NCBI RefSeq assembly: GCF_938002845.1 | Contig: NZ_CALKZP010000014.1 | Location: 1 to 25,079, forward strand | From: an uncultured Campylobacter sp. | Lineage (GTDB): Bacteria > Campylobacterota > Campylobacteria > Campylobacterales > Campylobacteraceae | Direction of reading: 5' to 3' | DNA length: 25,079 bases | Shown here: positions 6,793 through 15,853 of the stretch, piece after piece | Layout: every line of letters starts with the position of its first letter | Position numbering within the stretch: position 1 is the stretch's first letter | The notes under the pieces: generated by a model | What the model was told of the DNA's origin: nothing | Seen by the model: the letters and a program-made list of their open reading frames with translations, nothing else | Database searches by the model: none | Translations under genes and position numbers: made by a program

Positions 6793-9700
6793 ATGAAGAC
6801 ATTTTTTAGTATGGAGTGCGCGTCAGTGATGCTACTGATTTTGGCGCTAGCCTGTGCGATCGCCACTTTCGTAGAGACCGCTTACGGCACGGAAGTAGCT
6901 TGGGCGATGGTTTATTCTACTGCGTGGTTTGGCGCGCTGATGGTGCTTTTGGGAATAAATTTAACCTACAATATCTATCGCTACCGCATGATTAAGCTTC
7001 GCACGCTGCCTGCGCTAATCTTTCACGCGAGCTTTTTGTTTATGCTTGTTGGAGCAATTTTGACGAGATATTTCGGCTTTGAGGGCAATATCCATATAAG
7101 AGAGGGCGGCGAAAGCTCGATCGTAACGACCAAAGACGAGGTCGTTCAGCTCCTTACTTTAGGCAGCGATGGCGAGTTTATCTCCGCCGATGAGAGCAAA
7201 TTTTTAAACGGCGCAGGACGGATGAACTTCGATCTCAATCTAGACGTAGAGGGCAGGATCGCAAATTTAAAATTTAAAGAGCTTGTAGAACATGGCGAGC
7301 TAAAATGGGTGCAAGATCCGACCGGACAGGCTCCTGCGCGCGTGGAGCTATTATTTTCCAACAACGTTGGCAGCCAAAATGTCTCCTTGCAATCAGGCGA
7401 AAGCATGGATATAGGCGAGCTTAGTATCACTTTTAACGCAGAGCCTAAAAGTAAGAATTTCATCTACATAAAATCCAAAGATGGCAAATTCTATCTAAAC
7501 TCAAGTCTTGATATAAACGCCACTAAAATGGCTGATATGAGCACTGCGCCGCTTAAGAGAAACGAGGATAATCCTCTAGGCAATCTCTTGCTTTACAGCT
7601 TCGACGGGATAAATTTCGCCCCTGTTAGTCTGCTTAGCTCCGCGGTCGAGAAATTTGTCCCAGTCGATGCGAATTTACCGGGTGAGCCCGGCGTAGTAGC
7701 TACGCTAAGCTTTGCGGGGCAGAGTCGCGAAATCTACGTGCCTAGGGATTCGCATGGCGCTAGCTACAAGGTGGGTGATAAGAATTTCATCGTAGCCTTG
7801 GCGCCAAAGATGCTTCATCTGCCTTTTAAAATCGCGCTTCGCGACTTTGTGATGGATCGCTATCCAGGCACCAATTCGCCCTCCGGATATAAAAGCGAAA
7901 TCACGTTAAAAGACGGCAATTCGAGCTTTGATTATGATATTTTTATGAATCACGTGCTCGATTACGGCGGATACCGATTTTTCCAAAGCTCATACGACAC
8001 GGATGAGCGCGGCACCGTGCTTTCGGTCAATAAAGACCCCGGCAAAGTTCCAACTTACATCGGTTATTTTTTGCTTTGCGTGGGGATGTTTTTTAACTTT
8101 TTTAATCGGGGCTCGCGCTTTTTCAAGCTCTCGCGCCTAATCAGCGAAAATACGCATCTTGCTCGAGAAAAAGATGTAAATTCTAAAAATTCCGCGTCTA
8201 GCTCGGTGCCCGCAAGCTCCGCAGAAAGCTCCATATCAAAACGCGCCAAAAAATCGCGACGCGGTACTAAAGGCGCGGCATTGGCATTAGTAGGCGCGTT
8301 GGCTTTGAGTTTGGCCGCATTGTATCCTAGCGCATCAAATGCCGAACAAAACTCCACGGCACAAAATTCTACTTCGCAAAATTCCGCCTCAAATGCAGCC
8401 GCAGAAAATTCAGCGCCGCAAAGCTCGGCTAGCGTGCAAAATTCCGCGCAGAATTCCGCCGCTGAAAATTCCAAACAAAGCTCCACTCCGCAAGAATCTG
8501 CAGCGGAGCAAGACTCCGTCCCGCCGCATAATTTTTCTACTATGGGAGGCGAGCTAGCCGTGCCGAAATTTGATCCTAAATTTAGTGAGGATTTAGCAAG
8601 CCTCGTAATTCAGGGATTTGATGGGCGAATGGAGCCTTTTGATACTGTTTCTAGGGAGCTTTTAAATAAAATTTACCGTGCCGACGACTATAAGGCACCA
8701 AATGGTGAAATTTTAAACCATAACGCCGCTGCGCTTTCGTTTATGCTAAATCAAAGCTACTGGAGGCGTGCGCCGATTATCAAGGTTAGCGAGCCGGAGC
8801 TTAAGAAAATTCTAGGTATGGATGAGAAGCAAAGCCACGCCAGCATGATGGATTTTTTTGAATTTAAAGGCGGCGAGAGCTACTACAAGCTCGATAAAAT
8901 GGTCGAGGAGATCAACCGCAAGCCTTTGGGCAATCGTGGCGTGCTAGATAAAGAGATCATCAAGGTAAATGAGCGCGTAAACGTCTTTTACTCGGCGTTT
9001 ATGGGGGATTATTTTAGAATTATTCCGGTTAAGAACGCTAAAAATAACGAGTGGCTTTCACCGCTATATCTAGGCGATGCGCTGGATCAAAACGAATCAA
9101 CTGAAGTTAAAAAGATGATGGGAATATTCGTTTCGTCCGTGGTCTATGCCCAAGAAAGCGGGGATTGGAGCGGCGCAGAAAAGATGCTAAGCTACGTCAA
9201 AAAATACCAAGCGCAAAACGGCGCAAACCTAATGCCTAGCGAGAGCGCGATAAAATATGAAATTTTATTTAATAAGGCTAAAATTTTTTCTCGCCTCTTT
9301 CCGATTTACACTATCTCGGGATTTTTGCTTCTGGTCTTTATCTTTTTGCGAATGATGAAGCCCGCTCTTCGCTTAGGCGGCGCATTTAAGCTCGTTTATG
9401 TCGTAAATATCGTCGCTTTTATCGCGCATACTGCAGGTCTTGCGCTACGAGGCTATGTTTCGGGGCACGCGCCGTGGAGCAACTCCTACGAATCGCTCAT
9501 CTATATCGCGTGGGCGCTGTCTCTAAGCGGAATATTCTTTTCTAAAAAATCCGCCATCTCGCTGGCGCTTACCTCGATAATGGCGGGCATCACGCTGATG
9601 GTGGCGCATCTTAGCGACATCGATCCGCAAATCACCAATCTCCAGCCGGTCTTAAAATCATACTGGCTTACGATCCACGTCTCGGTAATCACCGCGAGCT

Positions 9701-10200
9701 ACGGATTTTTAGGCCTTTGCATGCTGCTTGGAATTTTTACCCTCGTGATGTTTCTGTTCGATAAGAAAAACCCCGAGATCGCGCGCAATATCGCAGAAGC
9801 CACGCATATCAACGAAATGTCGATGATCCTAGGTCTTTGCTTACTGACGGTAGGCAACTTCCTAGGCGGCGTGTGGGCGAATGAAAGCTGGGGGCGCTAC
9901 TGGGGCTGGGATCCAAAGGAGACCTGGGCGCTCATTACGATTTTTATCTACGCGGTAGTCGTACATTTTAGGTTTATGCCTAAGCTCAATAATCAGTTCG
10001 CCTTTGCCGTAGCCTCGATGTTTGCGTATTTTAGCGTCATAATGACCTATTTTGGTGTAAATTTCTATCTAAGCGGCATGCACTCCTACGCTAGCGGCGA
10101 GCGTATTCCGGTGCCGGGCTGGGCGTACGCGATGGTCGCTTCGATGGTGGCTCTTGCGATCGCGGCGTATTTCCGCTCGGGCAAATCGGCTAGACTTTAG
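6793..10200 (+). CDS. ccsBA: Fused cytochrome c synthase CcsBA (ResB-CcsA)
   Basis: This 1135-aa System II cytochrome c biogenesis protein exports haem and ligates it to CXXCH motifs of periplasmic cytochromes. The N-terminal half (about 1-450) is the ResB/CcsB part, with membrane helices near 10-28, 43-60 and 75-92, a large periplasmic domain, and another helix near 418-435. A Lys/Arg-rich stretch and a helix near 493-515 follow. Then comes an Asn/Ser/Gln/Ala-rich linker (about 519-574), a periplasmic region, and the CcsA part with six or more helices. The haem-binding signature WGRYWGWD lies at 1033-1040. Candidate haem-ligand histidines are H879, H892, H962 and H1097. The fusion is typical of Campylobacter, Helicobacter and Wolinella. 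The linker is much more repetitive than I would expect for the family. Confidence 0.95.
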   Translation: MKTFFSMECASVMLLILALACAIATFVETAYGTEVAWAMVYSTAWFGALMVLLGINLTYNIYRYRMIKLRTLPALIFHASFLFMLVGAILTRYFGFEGNIHIREGGESSIVTTKDEVVQLLTLGSDGEFISADESKFLNGAGRMNFDLNLDVEGRIANLKFKELVEHGELKWVQDPTGQAPARVELLFSNNVGSQNVSLQSGESMDIGELSITFNAEPKSKNFIYIKSKDGKFYLNSSLDINATKMADMSTAPLKRNEDNPLGNLLLYSFDGINFAPVSLLSSAVEKFVPVDANLPGEPGVVATLSFAGQSREIYVPRDSHGASYKVGDKNFIVALAPKMLHLPFKIALRDFVMDRYPGTNSPSGYKSEITLKDGNSSFDYDIFMNHVLDYGGYRFFQSSYDTDERGTVLSVNKDPGKVPTYIGYFLLCVGMFFNFFNRGSRFFKLSRLISENTHLAREKDVNSKNSASSSVPASSAESSISKRAKKSRRGTKGAALALVGALALSLAALYPSASNAEQNSTAQNSTSQNSASNAAAENSAPQSSASVQNSAQNSAAENSKQSSTPQESAAEQDSVPPHNFSTMGGELAVPKFDPKFSEDLASLVIQGFDGRMEPFDTVSRELLNKIYRADDYKAPNGEILNHNAAALSFMLNQSYWRRAPIIKVSEPELKKILGMDEKQSHASMMDFFEFKGGESYYKLDKMVEEINRKPLGNRGVLDKEIIKVNERVNVFYSAFMGDYFRIIPVKNAKNNEWLSPLYLGDALDQNESTEVKKMMGIFVSSVVYAQESGDWSGAEKMLSYVKKYQAQNGANLMPSESAIKYEILFNKAKIFSRLFPIYTISGFLLLVFIFLRMMKPALRLGGAFKLVYVVNIVAFIAHTAGLALRGYVSGHAPWSNSYESLIYIAWALSLSGIFFSKKSAISLALTSIMAGITLMVAHLSDIDPQITNLQPVLKSYWLTIHVSVITASYGFLGLCMLLGIFTLVMFLFDKKNPEIARNIAEATHINEMSMILGLCLLTVGNFLGGVWANESWGRYWGWDPKETWALITIFIYAVVVHFRFMPKLNNQFAFAVASMFAYFSVIMTYFGVNFYLSGMHSYASGERIPVPGWAYAMVASMVALAIAAYFRSGKSARL

Positions 10201-10700
10201 ATAGGTGGGGCTCAAATTTTAGAATAATAATTTTGAAATTTCGCCCGGATTTCGCAGCTTGCCGAGGCTTTATGGATTTATGAAATTTATCTTTAAATTT
10301 TGGCTAGGCTTTAGGATCCCGCAGAATTTTATAGAATTTTACGGCTCGCGATTACGCTAAATTTTAAAATTTTGCATCGCGACAGAATTTTTGATGCTTG
10401 AGATTTTAAGACGTCGTAAAATTTTAATGATTTGGAATTTGCACCGCTATGGGATTTTAATGTTTTAAATTTTACTTCTAGTGGAATTTTTTCATACGAC
10501 GGAAGCGCGACGTAATTTAGAATTTTAAAATTTCAGCTAGCGCGCTAGTGCAAAATTCGCCCCGCCGCTGCCATAACCGAACAGTGAAATTTTAAAATTT
10601 TAAATTCCGCGCCATGATAGAACATGACAGAATTTGAAAATTTATAAAATTTTAAACTGCGAAAACGCCTCGCCAGGCATTAAAATTATCTTAAAATATA
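10201..10700. other. Long AT-rich intergenic region before petA
   Basis: About 500 bases without a credible gene. It is dominated by AAATT/TTTAA words, including two exact copies of the palindrome AAATTTTAAAATTT (10359-10372, 10587-10600) and many near copies. No tRNA or recognisable RNA structure was found by eye. Confidence 0.6.
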
Positions 10701-10801
10701 ATTTAGCTTGCAAGATTAAGCTAAATTTCTGCTTATAATCATATTGATTTAATCTTTATTTGGCTAAAATTGACGCTTGTCAATTTCTTAATTTGAAAGG
10801 A
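10700..10801 (+). promoter_or_regulatory. petABC promoter with two inverted repeats
   Basis: The best -10 box is TATAAT at 10734-10739. Directly upstream lies a perfect inverted repeat of 10-base arms, AATTTAGCTT (10700-10709) and AAGCTAAATT (10718-10727), covering the -35 area: a candidate operator. Downstream, in the leader, AAATTGAC (10767-10774) and GTCAATTT (10779-10786) form an 8-bp hairpin with loop GCTT, ending 10 bases before the ribosome site AAAGGA (10796-10801). A second possible -10, TAAAAT, lies at 10765-10770. Confidence 0.55.
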
Positions 10802-10806
10802 TAAAG

Positions 10807-11313
10807 ATGTCTGATCTAAAACAGGATAGACGAGGCTTTATCGGGCTTACTTTCGGCGCAGTTGCCGCTGTGGGTGGCGTTTTCGCACTCGTGGGGATGA
10901 AGAAATCGTGGGATCCGCTACCTAGCGTGCGCGCCGCCGGCGTCACTACGGTAGATTTAAGTCCGATCAAAGAGGGCGAGCTTTATCAAACGCAGTGGCG
11001 CAAAAAGCCGATTTTCGTGCTTAAAAAGACCGCCGATATGCCTAAAAACGATGCCCGCGATGTCGTCGTAGGGGATGCTAGATATACGCTTTGCATCGGG
11101 CTTTGTACGCATTTAGGCTGTATTCCTAGCTACAAGCCATCGACGCAACAATTCATCTGTGCATGTCACGGTGGGATTTTCGATGCTAACGGCGTAAATG
11201 TGTTCGGTCCGCCGCCGCGTCCTATGGATATACCGCCCTTTAAAATCGACGGAACGAAACTCGTTTTAGGCGAAGAGGGCCCCGAATACCAAGCCCTAAA
11301 GCAGAAAGCATAG
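10807..11313 (+). CDS. petA: Rieske iron-sulfur subunit of cytochrome bc1
   Basis: This 168-aa electron-transfer subunit carries a [2Fe-2S] cluster that takes the first electron from menaquinol at the Qo site. The N-terminus has a twin-arginine-type signal anchor (DRRGFIGL at 7-14, then a hydrophobic helix to about residue 31). Cluster box I is CTHLGC (C100, H102, C105) and box II is CACHGG (C118, C120, H121). Cluster ligands by family analogy are C100, H102, C118 and H121, with C105-C120 as the disulfide. The conserved Pro loop is GPPPRP. It is the first gene of petABC; its stop codon overlaps the ribosome site of petB. Confidence 0.97.
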   Translation: MSDLKQDRRGFIGLTFGAVAAVGGVFALVGMKKSWDPLPSVRAAGVTTVDLSPIKEGELYQTQWRKKPIFVLKKTADMPKNDARDVVVGDARYTLCIGLCTHLGCIPSYKPSTQQFICACHGGIFDANGVNVFGPPPRPMDIPPFKIDGTKLVLGEEGPEYQALKQKA

Positions 11314-11322
11314 GAGGCGCAG

Positions 11323-12582
11323 ATGGCACATATAAGAAAAGCTACGGGAGTTTGGGATTGGTTCGACCAAAGGCTCGCCGTAACGAAATTTTTCAAGGTG
11401 ATGGTAAGCGAGTATTGGATTCCTAAAAATATCAGCTTCCTTTGGGCGATGGGCGTTATTTTGATGACGCTATTTATAGTTTTGTTCATAAGTGGACTGA
11501 TGCTCGTGATGTATTATAAGCCAGATGTCAATTTGGCATTTGATAGCGTAAATTTCACGATTATGAAAGAGGTCGAATACGGCTGGCTATGGCGACATAT
11601 CCACGCAGTATCGGCATCGGTCGTATTTTTGATCTTATACATTCATACTTTAGTAGCTATTTATTACCGCTCGTATAAGCAAGGACGAGAGATGATTTGG
11701 GTAAGCGGAATGCTGCTTTTCATTATTTTTTCGGCTGAGGCTTTCAGCGGCTATATGCTTCCATGGGGGCAGATGAGCTACTGGGCAGCGATGGTTATTA
11801 CTAATCTTTTTGGTGGAATTCCAGTAGTTGGCGACGCGATAGTAGAGTGGATTCGCGGCGATTACGCCGTAAGCGATCCGACGCTGACGCGATTTTTTAT
11901 GCTTCATGTCTGTTTGCTGCCTCTAGTGGTGGTTGCGGTGCTGGCAGTGCATTTTTATTCGCTTAGATTTCCGCATGTAAATAACCTAGACGGCGAGGAG
12001 ATTGACTTTGAGCTCGAAGGCGAGAAGTATCTGCAAGGAAAAACTAGCGAAAGCAAGGTAATTCCGTTTTGGCCCGGCTTTTTGGCGAAAGATTTTTTCT
12101 ACGTCAGTATCTTTATGATATTTTTCTTTTATCTAGTGGGCTTTCACTTCGATTTTGCGATGGATCCGATAAATTTCGAGCCTGCAAACAGCCTCAAAAC
12201 CCCAACGCATATCTATCCGGAATGGTACTTCCTTTGGGAGTATGAAATTTTGCGCGGATTTTACTTCGACGTAGGGCCGCTTAAGGCTGCCGACATCGGG
12301 CTTATCGCATTTGCATTCGCTGGAGTTTCGCTATTTTTTATACCGCTATTTGATCGCAGCAACGTAGTAGCGCCCGCACACAAAAACAAAGCGTTTTTCA
12401 TTTGGTTTTGGGTTTTGGTAATCGACATGATCCTGCTTAGCCTTTTCGGCAAGCTCCCTGCAGACGGCGCGGAGCTTGGTATCGAAAATAAATACTGGGG
12501 CTTTGCTTTATCGATCATATATATCGGATTGCTCGTCGTAGTGCTTCCGCTAATTACAATTGCAGAAAGAAAGAGGGTCTAG
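11323..12582 (+). CDS. petB: Cytochrome b subunit of cytochrome bc1
   Basis: This 419-aa full-length cytochrome b has b6-like and subunit IV-like parts in one chain, with about eight membrane helices and two b haems for transmembrane quinol oxidation and reduction. Haem ligands by position are H94 and H108 in helix B (14 apart) and H195 and H210 in helix D (15 apart). The Qo motif PEWY is at 299-302. A strong ribosome site AGGAGG (11312-11317) precedes the ATG. The 15-residue spacing in helix D is the spacing of cytochrome b6; mitochondrial cytochrome b has 14. Confidence 0.97.
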   Translation: MAHIRKATGVWDWFDQRLAVTKFFKVMVSEYWIPKNISFLWAMGVILMTLFIVLFISGLMLVMYYKPDVNLAFDSVNFTIMKEVEYGWLWRHIHAVSASVVFLILYIHTLVAIYYRSYKQGREMIWVSGMLLFIIFSAEAFSGYMLPWGQMSYWAAMVITNLFGGIPVVGDAIVEWIRGDYAVSDPTLTRFFMLHVCLLPLVVVAVLAVHFYSLRFPHVNNLDGEEIDFELEGEKYLQGKTSESKVIPFWPGFLAKDFFYVSIFMIFFFYLVGFHFDFAMDPINFEPANSLKTPTHIYPEWYFLWEYEILRGFYFDVGPLKAADIGLIAFAFAGVSLFFIPLFDRSNVVAPAHKNKAFFIWFWVLVIDMILLSLFGKLPADGAELGIENKYWGFALSIIYIGLLVVVLPLITIAERKRV

Positions 12583-12584
12583 CC

Positions 12585-13688
12585 ATGAAAGAGATAAGAA
12601 CCCTAATCTTAGTGCTTTTTTGTGTGGGAATTTTATACTGGTTTATCGAGCCTTATGCTCATACTAAGCTCAGTCCGCACACCGATCCGGTAAATTATGA
12701 CTTTGCAGCAGGCGATACGGCTTTAGCCGCGCATAACGTAGCCGCAGCAGAAAGCGCTTTGGCCGCAGCTGAAAAAGGCGGGGATGAGACGATGATAAAA
12801 AATTCTAAAAAAGCCCTAGCCAGCGCGAAAGAGCAACAAGACAAAACGGTGCTTTTTTGGAATGAGATAAATAAAATCGATCTTAGCAAAGGCGATGCCG
12901 TGCGCGGCGCCGAGACCTTTACAAATGCAGGCTGCACCGCATGTCATGGAGTAAAAAGTGCAAATATCCCCGCTCCTATGGACGCGGCAAGCGCTAGTGC
13001 CGCATACGGCGTCAATCCTCCGGATCTTAGTAGCGCAGGCTATCTATACACTGATAAATTCTTAGCTGCACTCATCAAAGATCCGATCATGGCTCTTAAG
13101 CTAGATCAGAAATTTGGCGACGAAAAACCTTTTCCGATGCCTGGATTTTTCGGTATAGGCGGTGATCTAAATCAAGAGATCGCCGATATCGTAGCCTATC
13201 TAAAGTCGCTCGCTCCTAGCGAGGATAAGCTAATCGCCTCTGAGGCTGCTGCTAGCGGCATCAAACAAGGCACCGAACTAGACGAAGCGCAGAAAAAATT
13301 CCTTTTAAGTAAGGCGGTTTTTGAGGATGCTTGTCTAAGATGCCACGACGTCAAATATGATAAGCTCTTTGCATCCAGCGATAAGGCTAGCTTGGCTGCG
13401 TATATGGGCTCGACGCCTCCTGATCTTTCGATGATGATCCGTTCTAAGGGCGCCAACTATCTACACGAGTTTATCAATGATACGCAAAAGAAGCTTCCAG
13501 GCACTTCGATGCCGCGCGTAGGCTTGAACGAAAACGCTGAAGCCAAGGTCGTGGAGTATCTAGCTGATGTAGGCGATAGCAAAAAATCGCAGCGTGAAGC
13601 TACGACCATAAATATTATGATTTATTTCTTGATCCTTTCTGTTTTTGCAGGTCTTTGGAAAAGCAAAATTTGGTCGAAACTTCATTAA
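12585..13688 (+). CDS. petC: Di-haem cytochrome c1 subunit of cytochrome bc1
   Basis: This 367-aa protein is anchored by an N-terminal helix (about 6-21) and a C-terminal helix (about 344-358). Between them are two c-type haem domains with CTACH at 117-121 and CLRCH at 250-254. Candidate axial methionines lie in PMPGFFG and TSMPRVG. Di-haem c1 of the c4 type is characteristic of epsilonproteobacteria. An Ala/Lys/Glu-rich segment (about 41-88), probably helical, separates the anchor from the first haem domain. Haem attachment would be done by the CcsBA encoded upstream. The gene follows petB by two bases and is closed by a strong terminator. Confidence 0.96.
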   Translation: MKEIRTLILVLFCVGILYWFIEPYAHTKLSPHTDPVNYDFAAGDTALAAHNVAAAESALAAAEKGGDETMIKNSKKALASAKEQQDKTVLFWNEINKIDLSKGDAVRGAETFTNAGCTACHGVKSANIPAPMDAASASAAYGVNPPDLSSAGYLYTDKFLAALIKDPIMALKLDQKFGDEKPFPMPGFFGIGGDLNQEIADIVAYLKSLAPSEDKLIASEAAASGIKQGTELDEAQKKFLLSKAVFEDACLRCHDVKYDKLFASSDKASLAAYMGSTPPDLSMMIRSKGANYLHEFINDTQKKLPGTSMPRVGLNENAEAKVVEYLADVGDSKKSQREATTINIMIYFLILSVFAGLWKSKIWSKLH

Positions 13689-13695
13689 AATTTTA

Positions 13696-13724
13696 GCAGT
13701 CGGAGTAAAATCCGACTGCCTTTT
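13696..13724 (+). terminator. Intrinsic terminator of petABC
   Basis: A perfect 9-bp stem pairs GCAGTCGGA (13696-13704) with TCCGACTGC (13711-13719) around the loop GTAAAA. C and TTTT follow. It begins seven bases after the petC stop codon. This is the clearest terminator in the window. Confidence 0.88.
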
Positions 13725-13907
13725 AAAATTCCGCCATATCCTAAATTCTATTAAATTCTATCTATCAAAAAGCTCTTGCAATTGAGAATTTAGCCGCTTT
13801 CGTGCTTTATGATAACCGCTTTTTTTATTACTTTTTAAGATTTTTCTACATATAATTGCCACTCGATTTTGAAATTTAATGTATGAATTTAACTCAAGAA
13901 GGTTCAG
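13725..13907 (+). promoter_or_regulatory. Promoter region of the iron-uptake locus
   Basis: The -10 box TATAAT is at 13851-13856, preceded by T-rich tracts in the periodic style of Campylobacter promoters. A ribosome site AAGAAGG (13896-13902) precedes the ATG at 13908. The homologous C. jejuni locus is controlled by Fur. The only Fur-like stretch here is GATAACCGC with a following T-rich TTATTA around 13811-13830, matching the 19-base consensus at about 10 positions, which is too weak to claim. Confidence 0.5.
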
Positions 13908-15839
13908 ATGAAATTTTTTAAATTTGCGGTTTTAGCTCTAATTTTTCCGCTTGCTATGCTTTTTGCGGATACGGATTATCGCGCCGAAGCAGCGACGATA
14001 AAAGAGAAATTTGCTCAAGCGATCAAGCTTTATGTCGATGGTAATAATTCTGAGGCTAGAAAGATAACTCAAGAGGCGTATTTTGGACATTTTGAAAATC
14101 TAGAAGCCGGCATTCGCATAAATTTGGGACAGAAAAAATCCTACGATATGGAGAAGCAATTCGGCGATATCCGTAAAGCGATCAAAGCCGAAAAGCCTCT
14201 AAATGAGATCCAAGCTATGATCGATAATCTAAATCGCGAGATTGACGAGGTTCTGCCTGTGATTGAATCTGGTCATCGTCTCGTAGCCGAGTATCAAGAC
14301 GGAGGCGATGGCAGCACTTCTGCGCCAGCCTCAGATGGGAATTCCGCAGCATCCGGTACAACTTCGCCTTGGATGAGCGTCTATACGGAATTTAAAACTG
14401 AGCTGGATAACGCTAAAGTTGCGTTTGATAAAAAAGACGCTGCTGCGTTAAAGGTTGCGCTAAATCGCGCTAAATTTGATATCTACCGCAACGAACGCCT
14501 AGAAGAGGCAGTGCGAAAATATGTCTCATCTCAGACCGATCAATCAATCCAGCAAATTATCGGAAATCTCTTGCGCGAGGATGCGGATACAGACAAATCA
14601 AAATTTGACGAAGCGATAAACGCCCTAGATAATCTAGCATTAAAAGCCGTAAATGATTTGCCGCAAGAAAGCTACTCCATAGCGCCACAGACTGCGTTAG
14701 CTCAAAGCGATACTAGCGAGGATGAAGGCAAGGATTTTACGCCGATTGTGCAAAATATCAAAGACAAAATGGCTAAGGTTTTGGCGCTTTATGAGAGCGG
14801 AAAGGTTGATGACGCGATCGACGAGAGCGGTAATATCTACTTTGATGAATACGAAGAGAGTGGTATGGAAAATATCGTCGGTGCTAAAAATACTCAGCTT
14901 AAGCTAGACACCGAAGCAAGCTTTAATAAAATTTCAGCTCTTATGCGCGCGGGCGCTTCCAAAGAGCAGATCGTAGCGGCGCAAAATAAGTTATTTGATC
15001 AGCTTACCCAAAGCCTAGAGCTAACGAAAAAATCAAGCAACTGGGATCTATTCTTATACGCGTTTATCATCATCTTGCGTGAAGGATTTGAAGCGCTCAT
15101 CATCGTAGCCGCAGTCATCGCTCTACTTATAAAATCCGGCAACTCAAAGCACCTAAATATCGTTTACAGCGCTCTTGGCGTCGCGGTTGTGCTAAGTATC
15201 GCTACGGCTTACGGGTTGAATTATATCTTCGGTAGCGAAAATGCAGGACAAACGCGCGAAGTGATGGAGGGTGCGGTGATGTTAATCGCCGTGGTGCTGC
15301 TATTTTACGTGGGCTTTTGGCTTCTTTCGAATGCAAGCTCCAAAAAGTGGAGCGCCTATATCCAAGGTCAAATTTCAAACAGCCTAAGCTCTGGCGATAG
15401 CAAGATGCTTTGGTGGACGGTATTTTTAGCGGTTTATCGCGAGGGCGCAGAGACGGTGCTATTTTATTTGGCACTACTTTTCGATGCTAAAAGTCCGGCA
15501 GCTACCAGCATGGTAGCAGCAGGCTTTGTAGCGGGTCTAGCGGCTCTTATCATAGTTTATATCGTCATCAAAAAATTCTCGCTTAAAATCGCTATCAAGC
15601 CGTTTTTCATCGCTACGTCAGTCATTATCTTTTATATGTCCGTCGTATTTGTGGGTAAGGGCGTGATGGAGCTAGTCGAGGGCAAGGTATTCGTGCCTAC
15701 TGTGATAGACGGGCTTCCTACGATTACGTGGATCGGATTTTATCCTTACGTCCAGAGCCTCGTGCCGCAAGCGGTGATGATCGTGCTTCTAATCGTAGGA
15801 ATTTTAATCTTAAAAAATAAGCAAAAAAACAAATCTTAA
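13908..15839 (+). CDS. Ftr1-family iron permease (FetM/Cj1658 type)
   Basis: This 643-aa inner-membrane iron transporter has a signal peptide (1-20). A large periplasmic helical region (21-375) precedes a seven-helix permease. Both Ftr1 iron motifs are present: REGFE at 391-395 and REGAE at 511-515. The periplasmic part contains two related modules of about 85 residues (about 31-115 and 282-365). Each starts with an IK-K-type helix and contains an acidic YFxxxE element (YFGHFENLEAG and YFDEYEESG), consistent with internal duplication. It lies 14 bases upstream of the P19 gene, its functional partner in C. jejuni and in uropathogenic E. coli (FetM-FetP). Iron(II) or iron(III) import with periplasmic redox help is expected. 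Confidence 0.95.
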   Translation: MKFFKFAVLALIFPLAMLFADTDYRAEAATIKEKFAQAIKLYVDGNNSEARKITQEAYFGHFENLEAGIRINLGQKKSYDMEKQFGDIRKAIKAEKPLNEIQAMIDNLNREIDEVLPVIESGHRLVAEYQDGGDGSTSAPASDGNSAASGTTSPWMSVYTEFKTELDNAKVAFDKKDAAALKVALNRAKFDIYRNERLEEAVRKYVSSQTDQSIQQIIGNLLREDADTDKSKFDEAINALDNLALKAVNDLPQESYSIAPQTALAQSDTSEDEGKDFTPIVQNIKDKMAKVLALYESGKVDDAIDESGNIYFDEYEESGMENIVGAKNTQLKLDTEASFNKISALMRAGASKEQIVAAQNKLFDQLTQSLELTKKSSNWDLFLYAFIIILREGFEALIIVAAVIALLIKSGNSKHLNIVYSALGVAVVLSIATAYGLNYIFGSENAGQTREVMEGAVMLIAVVLLFYVGFWLLSNASSKKWSAYIQGQISNSLSSGDSKMLWWTVFLAVYREGAETVLFYLALLFDAKSPAATSMVAAGFVAGLAALIIVYIVIKKFSLKIAIKPFFIATSVIIFYMSVVFVGKGVMELVEGKVFVPTVIDGLPTITWIGFYPYVQSLVPQAVMIVLLIVGILILKNKQKNKS

Positions 15840-15853
15840 TAAGGAGAGAAAAG

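Noticed and set aside
8064..8486. Minus-strand ORF of 140 codons, rich in E, F, C and A
   Set aside because: It is the complement of the low-complexity linker of CcsBA; the pattern is produced by the DNA repeat.
10201..10806. Repeats in the pre-petA spacer as a CRISPR or tandem array
   Set aside because: The recurring AAATT/TTTAA words have no fixed unit length or regular spacing, and there are no cas genes.
13811..13830. Fur-box-like sequence before the iron permease
   Set aside because: Only about 10 of 19 consensus positions match. Fur control is plausible from the homologous C. jejuni locus but is not shown by this sequence.
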